Shown here: piece by piece, positions 60,312 through 64,000 of the stretch
Numbering within the stretch: position 1 is the stretch's first letter
How the letters are laid out: every line of letters begins with the position of its first letter
Source: MD308 sp051888795
GTDB taxonomy: Bacteria; Bacillota; Clostridia; Lachnospirales; Lachnospiraceae
Assembly (NCBI GenBank): GCA_051888795.1
Contig: JBJFCD010000015.1
Location: 1-64,000, forward strand
Length of the DNA stretch: 64,000 nt
Direction of reading: 5' to 3'
Position numbers and translations under genes: made by a program
The notes under the pieces: model-generated
The model's database searches: none
Told to the model about the DNA's origin: nothing
What the model saw: only the letters and a program-made list of their open reading frames with translations

Positions 60312-61082
60312 TCAAATATTTTGATCAACAGTAATATATCCTTCTTCTATCAATCGCTGAGCTACTACTTCCATACTATCACTTTCATTAGCTATATCAA
60401 CCGTATAATTATACAAGATACAACACATCAATTTTGTTGCTTCCTCATCTGTTTTATGGATTAAGCTATAAAGAACTGTTTGTTTATATGATTCTTCTAA
60501 AATTTCTTTTTCATACTCCCATTCATCTCCGCTATGCGATTCCATTTCAAACGGAACATCATTTAATTCTTGCACTAAAATTGCATCAAGTTTCCTTTGC
60601 CATCTTTGTATATCGGGTGCAATCAGCAATCCGAATGGATACAAATCGTTTTCGATATATTCTATGTATTTAAGAAATTCTAAAAAATCCATAATGTATT
60701 TCTCAGCATAAAGTAAATAGGCTGAAACTTTTCGACTGAGCCAAATATCTTCAGACCTCCTTATTTCTGCTAATTCATTCCAAAAATCAATCAAATTATT
60801 TCTATCTTCTACAATAGACATATAAATCAATTGATTCTCTCCTGGAGTGATACGCCTTATGCCAAACAACTTAGGATGTACAATATTTACATCTTCTATT
60901 ATATTAGCTTTTTGCTCAAACTCAATAACTTTTTTTATCGCATTAATTTTATCTTTTGCTTGTTCCGTATTTATCTCAATTTTCTTTTTTCCTTTCAAGC
61001 CATAATTTGGTAATAAAAAATTTATCATGCTAATTACTCCGGCTATAAGTCCACCTGCTATAAGTACCTTTAACCATTCCAT
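60312..61082 (-). CDS. Prophage membrane-anchored accessory protein
   Basis: This protein has 256 residues from the ATG at 61082 (GAGGAAGGAAAC before it). One N-terminal membrane helix (about 5-24: VLIAGGLIAGVISMINFLLP) is followed by a helical cytoplasmic domain with no recognised motif. The AT-rich sequence contrasts with adjacent structural genes. It has a terminator upstream, so it is its own unit. Such anchored helical proteins are sometimes superinfection-exclusion or defence genes, but nothing here proves it. Confidence 0.6.
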   Translation of the reverse strand: MEWLKVLIAGGLIAGVISMINFLLPNYGLKGKKKIEINTEQAKDKINAIKKVIEFEQKANIIEDVNIVHPKLFGIRRITPGENQLIYMSIVEDRNNLIDFWNELAEIRRSEDIWLSRKVSAYLLYAEKYIMDFLEFLKYIEYIENDLYPFGLLIAPDIQRWQRKLDAILVQELNDVPFEMESHSGDEWEYEKEILEESYKQTVLYSLIHKTDEEATKLMCCILYNYTVDIANESDSMEVVAQRLIEEGYITVDQNI

Positions 61083-61157
61083 GTTTCCTTCCTCCCGAAC
61101 ACTCAAAATAAACCTATTACCATAATATCCCTTTTTCAGACATTATTCAACGAAAAA

Positions 61158-61183
61158 GACACTCCATATTTCTACAGAGTGCC
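61158..61183 (-). terminator. Terminator between the late regulator and the anchored protein
   Basis: A 7-bp stem with one G-U pair (61158-61164 with 61177-61183) is followed by TTTTT on the minus strand. Confidence 0.6.
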
Positions 61184-61306
61184 CTTCGAGTCAATTATGA
61201 GTTGGAGGAAACATCAATGAATCCGTACCAGAAAGATTTCTTTCTTTTCTGTTTCTTTCTGATGATAGCATATTATCACATACAAAACTGCAGTGAACTG
61301 CACTCT

Positions 61307-61741
61307 TTAAGAAATTTTCAAATTTTCCAGTGCCCTTCCATGCAATTCATAAATCCATCTTTCACTATAATCCATAGTTCTTGCAATTTCCCACCATTCC
61401 ATACCTTTTATGTATCGGTAGAACAAAACGTCTCTTTCATCTTCATTTTCTAACAGTTTAATTCTGTGTGAGATATCGTTGTATGTTTTTACCTGCTCAA
61501 TCCCCTCTTGATAAAGTTCATCTTCTTTCTCTTGAAGTTCAGCTGCATATCCAGACAAATCACTTTGCCCAGAGCCATGAGGCATGCCGTCATTATTCAA
61601 CGAAGGGTATAACTTCATGCTTCTGATTTCCTCAATTTCTGCCTCAATTCTATTGATTTTGCGTCCGTGCTTTTTATACTGTCTAAGATATACCTTCTTC
61701 CTGTCATTTTCGTTTCGGACGTTATTCTCTTCAATCTGCAC
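61307..61741 (-). CDS. Phage late-gene regulator, sigma region-4-like (DUF1492/ArpU-like)
   Basis: This 144-residue protein has an N-terminal coiled region (KINRIEAEIEEIRSMKLYPS) and a C-terminal HTH (about 112-140: GMEWWEIARTMDYSERWIYE). The layout matches DUF1492/sigma-like activators in Firmicute phages that sit immediately before terminase genes and drive late transcription. It has an own transcript and ends in a terminator. Confidence 0.75.
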   Translation of the reverse strand: MQIEENNVRNENDRKKVYLRQYKKHGRKINRIEAEIEEIRSMKLYPSLNNDGMPHGSGQSDLSGYAAELQEKEDELYQEGIEQVKTYNDISHRIKLLENEDERDVLFYRYIKGMEWWEIARTMDYSERWIYELHGRALENLKIS

Positions 61742-61793
61742 TTACAACCATTCCCTTCTGTTTCAAATACTCCACCATCTCCATCTGTGGCAG

Positions 61794-62093
61794 TCACTTC
61801 CCATCCTGTGCTTTCCGGAGAACGCCAAGAGCTGTCTCAAGATGCTTCCGTTCATCCTGCACTACCAGAAGCGCCTGTGCTGGAAATGCCTTAACAGACT
61901 CCAACTCTCCTTCAAAGTATGCAATTGCCTCGCGGATGTTATCTTCTTCGACCTGAGGCGGTGTCCAGAAACAAGGCGCTATTCCCTGCTTCAGCATCGA
62001 ACAATCCATCTTACAATTCTCGCATTCATCATGTTCTTCACAGTATTGTCGAATGGTGTCAATGGCTTGTGCTGCCTGTTTATCTGTTATCAT
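61794..62093 (-). CDS. Hypothetical phage protein with an N-terminal Cys cluster
   Basis: This 99-residue protein has an N-terminal half with Cys18, Cys24, Cys27, Cys31 and Cys41, and a helical C-terminal half (EAIAYFEGELESVKAFPAQA). The Cys spacing could bind a metal. It probably leads the same transcript as the late regulator. Function unknown. Confidence 0.6.
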   Translation of the reverse strand: MITDKQAAQAIDTIRQYCEEHDECENCKMDCSMLKQGIAPCFWTPPQVEEDNIREAIAYFEGELESVKAFPAQALLVVQDERKHLETALGVLRKAQDGK

Positions 62094-62173
62094 GATTTAT
62101 CTCCTTTCCAAAGTCTCTGATTGTATATTTTTTCTTGTCCTGCGCACCCTATCCTTGAAAGGAAGGTGTCTTT

Positions 62174-62356
62174 ATGGACGTAAATGAATTAATATGCCCC
62201 TGCATGGATGTCACTGTCGGCGCGGTTAAGGCTGCCGTTGCTTCAGGTGCTACCACTGTAAAAGAAATACAGGATAAAACCGGTGCCGGAACTATCTGCG
62301 GTGCCTGTCTGGATGATATCCAGAATGTTATTGATCAGCTTACGAAAGAGTCTTGA
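62174..62356 (+). CDS. BFD-like [2Fe-2S]-binding protein
   Basis: This 60-residue protein is a single BFD domain. Cys8, Cys10, Cys42 and Cys45 give the CxC-x31-CxxC spacing of bacterioferritin-associated ferredoxin and related domains. AGGAAGGTG precedes the ATG. It runs on the plus strand, opposite to the phage genes around it. Stand-alone BFD proteins are common in Clostridia, where the partner is unclear; in a prophage this is unusual. Confidence 0.78.
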   Translation: MDVNELICPCMDVTVGAVKAAVASGATTVKEIQDKTGAGTICGACLDDIQNVIDQLTKES

Positions 62357-62417
62357 AATCCGGCTCTTTTCTGAATATTTCTGTCTTTTCTGCACACACT
62401 ATCTTCGGGGTGATAAC

Positions 62418-62570
62418 ATGCCTTCTTACGTATCTCCGGAAGTCCGGGATAAATTTGAGTCTCTGTCAATCGACTTAAAAAACATGATTCTCGAACGTGA
62501 TGTGCAGCTAAACTCTATCCACGACTTGATTGCCGTGCTGGAGGATATTGTAGAAGAGGCAGAAGAGTAA
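62418..62570 (+). CDS. 50-residue helical protein of unknown function
   Basis: The ATG at 62418 follows GGGGTGATAAC. The product is MPSYVSPEVRDKFESLSIDL, then KNMILERDVQLNSIHDLIAV and LEDIVEEAEE, a short amphipathic helical protein. It is second in the plus-strand cluster that starts with the BFD gene, 61 bp after it. Confidence 0.5.
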   Translation: MPSYVSPEVRDKFESLSIDLKNMILERDVQLNSIHDLIAVLEDIVEEAEE

Positions 62571-62708
62571 ACAGCTCTCCTGCTTCTTCACTTTTGTATA
62601 ACATAATACTAATTAAACCTTCTTCACATTCAGCTGCACCACATAACAGTAATCACATTCTTTCTCCTTTCCGCATATCATATATAAATCCTTTATCAGA
62701 GGGCTATT

Positions 62709-62873
62709 ATGAATAACTGCTCAAATCTTTTTTATCTCTCTACTATTGCCTGCAAACTCAGTGAGTGCATGGAAGAAAAAGAACTTGCAGCACTGTCCGC
62801 AGATCTTGTTACTCTCAGTGACATGATTGCAAATATTATCTCTCATCAGGATTTATGTAATAAAGAGGATTAA
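62709..62873 (+). CDS. DUF6774-like small protein
   Basis: The ATG at 62709 follows AGAGGGCTATT. The product is 54 residues: MNNCSNLFYLSTIACKLSEC, then MEEKELAALSADLVTLSDMI and ANIISHQDLCNKED. The ACKLSECMEEKELAALSADL core resembles the DUF6774 family, small proteins of Lachnospiraceae of unknown role. It ends the plus-strand cluster. Confidence 0.55.
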   Translation: MNNCSNLFYLSTIACKLSECMEEKELAALSADLVTLSDMIANIISHQDLCNKED

Positions 62874-62893
62874 TACGCATCTATGTCGCTCAT

Positions 62894-63436
62894 CTATTTC
62901 TTCCTCCCTTTGAACAACTCACCGATATGAATCACATTGCATCCAATTGTTTCATCTTCGCTCCATAAGCTATATACCTTATCATTATTCATTGCCCTGA
63001 CTTTCACCTTCGCCGGTAGCCATTTCTTATCAATCAGCTTCTTCGGACATCTCTTTATAAAATCGTCCTTTCCGAGTTTAATGACCAGTTCTGCACCATC
63101 CGTAGTGTATGTTTTGCTTGTCCCGTCCGCTTTCGTTATCTGAACCTCATACAACGTAGCTCTTTCTACTGAATTCCACTGAATCTTCAGATTGCTCTTG
63201 CTTCCGAAATGAGTGTATGCAGCTTTCGTGATTTCAGGAGTCTGTAAAAGCCTAAAATCTTTTAGGTGCTCCTGTACTGCATTGTCAATGCCATCCTTAT
63301 ACTCTTCCGGCAGTTCAACGTGGATTTCCGGAATCTCTGGCATGTCCACATCGTACTGTGGCGTACACGCGAACGCCGTTATGCCCGTGCTTAAAATCAT
63401 TGTTAAAATAAATAATAATGCTACAAACTTCTTCAT
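62894..63436 (-). CDS. Secreted protein with fibronectin III-like domain
   Basis: This 180-residue protein has a signal peptide (MKKFVALLFILTMILSTGIT, cleavage near FA-CT), then an acidic Pro/Glu-rich linker. A fibronectin type III-like domain follows (about 80-165) with NLKIQWNSVERATLYEVQIT and VKVRAMNNDKVYSLWSE. A lipobox is not convincing. It is likely exported from the host cell as lysogen cargo. It converges with the plus-strand DUF6774-like gene. Confidence 0.7.
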   Translation of the reverse strand: MKKFVALLFILTMILSTGITAFACTPQYDVDMPEIPEIHVELPEEYKDGIDNAVQEHLKDFRLLQTPEITKAAYTHFGSKSNLKIQWNSVERATLYEVQITKADGTSKTYTTDGAELVIKLGKDDFIKRCPKKLIDKKWLPAKVKVRAMNNDKVYSLWSEDETIGCNVIHIGELFKGRKK

Positions 63437-63513
63437 TCTTATACCTCCGTTAATTCCTATTTATTAACTTTCTATCAGCTACTGCATATCCTAAACAAAA
63501 AGGAGTTTTCGAT

Positions 63514-63726
63514 ATGCCTGACAATAATGACAATTGGCGCAGACGTGACTGTTCATCTTCCCGCTGTGATCGTGATCGTCGTGATGACAGACGCGACGAC
63601 AGGTGGGATGACCGTAAAAACGACCGCAGAGACGATCGGCGGGATGACAGGCGAGAAGATCGTCGCGATGATCATAGAGACAACCGCAGGCATCGCCACA
63701 ACGACGATATCTGGCCATGGAGATAA
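63514..63726 (+). CDS. Arg/Asp-repeat low-complexity protein
   Basis: This 70-residue protein has MPDNNDNWRRRDCSSSRCDR, then repeats of DRRDD and related units, ending IWPWR. AAGGAG lies 8 nt before the ATG, which supports this strand. It is extremely polar and probably disordered. The opposite strand has an open hydrophobic frame (63553-63783) that also has a ribosome site, so which strand is coding needs testing. Confidence 0.5.
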   Translation: MPDNNDNWRRRDCSSSRCDRDRRDDRRDDRWDDRKNDRRDDRRDDRREDRRDDHRDNRRHRHNDDIWPWR

Positions 63727-63784
63727 TCTATACTGGGACTGCTCCGGCGGTCCCTTTCCGTTTACCATTCCTGTCGTTTTCATC

Positions 63785-64000
63785 TCACATCTCTCCTTCG
63801 TTTGTTTTGCCTGCTCGTGGCTTATATACCTTTTCCCCGTTCAGGAACTTTTCTTCTTTCCGCTGCTGTCCGAGGAGCTGTCGCATCTTGTTCATTGTTC
63901 TCTTATGCTCGGATTCATTGAAGAAATTAACAATGAGCTCCATACGCTTCTTCTCATTCTTGGCTCTCCTGCGCTCACGCCTGCTTCTCTGAAGCTTTGT
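63785..64000 (-). CDS. Prophage protein, partial (5' end outside window)
   Basis: The minus-strand frame is open from the window edge to TGA at 63785, giving 71 residues. They are very basic: TKLQRSRRERRRAKNEKKRM, then ELIVNFFNESEHKRTMNKMR. The Lys/Arg-rich helical tail suggests a nucleic-acid-binding phage protein. Nothing more can be said from the fragment. Confidence 0.55.
   Translation of the reverse strand, partial: TKLQRSRRERRRAKNEKKRMELIVNFFNESEHKRTMNKMRQLLGQQRKEEKFLNGEKVYKPRAGKTNEGEM

Larger units (their letters stand above)
38079..64000. mobile_element. Siphovirus prophage, left end at cotJC, right end outside window
   Basis: From 38079 onward almost every gene is phage-like, ordered from lysis (left) through tail, head and terminase to late regulator (right), mostly on the minus strand. 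The left boundary is inferred from loss of cotJC similarity. Integrase, repressor and replication genes are not in the window, so the element must continue past 64000 if it is complete. The attachment core cannot be defined from one end. Confidence 0.85.

Noticed and set aside
1..64000. CRISPR arrays, tRNA or rRNA genes
   Set aside because: I saw no regularly spaced repeats, tRNA cloverleaf patterns or rRNA landmarks. Short tRNAs could be missed by eye.

Overview
The window looks like a chromosome segment from a spore-forming, low-to-mid GC Firmicute, most likely a Lachnospiraceae-type Clostridium. It carries sigE, sigG, spoIIGA, a spoVD/spoVE-type division cluster and cotJ spore-coat genes. 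Most ribosome binding sites are strong AGGAGG types. Assignments come from reading motifs; no database search was run.

Layout. 1-4800: an SPFH/NfeD membrane pair, then an unusual three-domain protein joining three ADP-ribose hydrolase families, then a YqeY-like gene and a decayed Rpn-type nuclease gene. 4960-7520: an autoregulated radical SAM - TetR - acetyltransferase operon whose consensus promoter carries twin operators. 7550-14750: two uncharacterised DUF-type genes, a PrsA-like lipoprotein, mfd, pth and a small anchored protein. 14770-19360: a small acidic protein, a HAD phosphatase, sigG, a beta-CASP nuclease and sigE. 19340-31760: spoIIGA and the division/cell-wall cluster on the minus strand (mraZ, rsmH, ftsL, two tandem class B PBPs, mraY, murD, ftsW/spoVE, ftsQ, ftsZ). 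murG, murE and murF are not in it. 31900-34350: a small membrane protein, a DegV protein and a second FtsW/RodA/SpoVE-type gene.

34500-38080 is the most striking part. cotJA and cotJB are intact, but cotJC is split. After about 31 codons it is interrupted by a 2.8-kb element flanked by an 8-bp GGAGGTCC core. The element holds only a SulP anion transporter and a short serine recombinase. Joining the two cores restores a perfect CotJC reading frame, which is the layout of a sigK-skin-like intervening element. About 100 bp later the restored cotJC frame is lost again, at the left end of a large prophage.

The prophage runs from about 38079 past the window end. It is a siphovirus with a PBSX-type large terminase, SPP1/Gp6-type portal, Gp20-type scaffold, Gp15 protein, tape measure, Dit-like protein, Gp37-like protein, tail SGNH esterase, holin and amidase. 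Late genes run on the minus strand toward the cotJC junction. Plus-strand cargo includes an acyltransferase-3 membrane protein, a BFD-like [2Fe-2S] protein, two small proteins and an Arg/Asp-repeat protein. The lysogeny and replication module, and any remaining cotJC 3' part, would lie beyond 64000.
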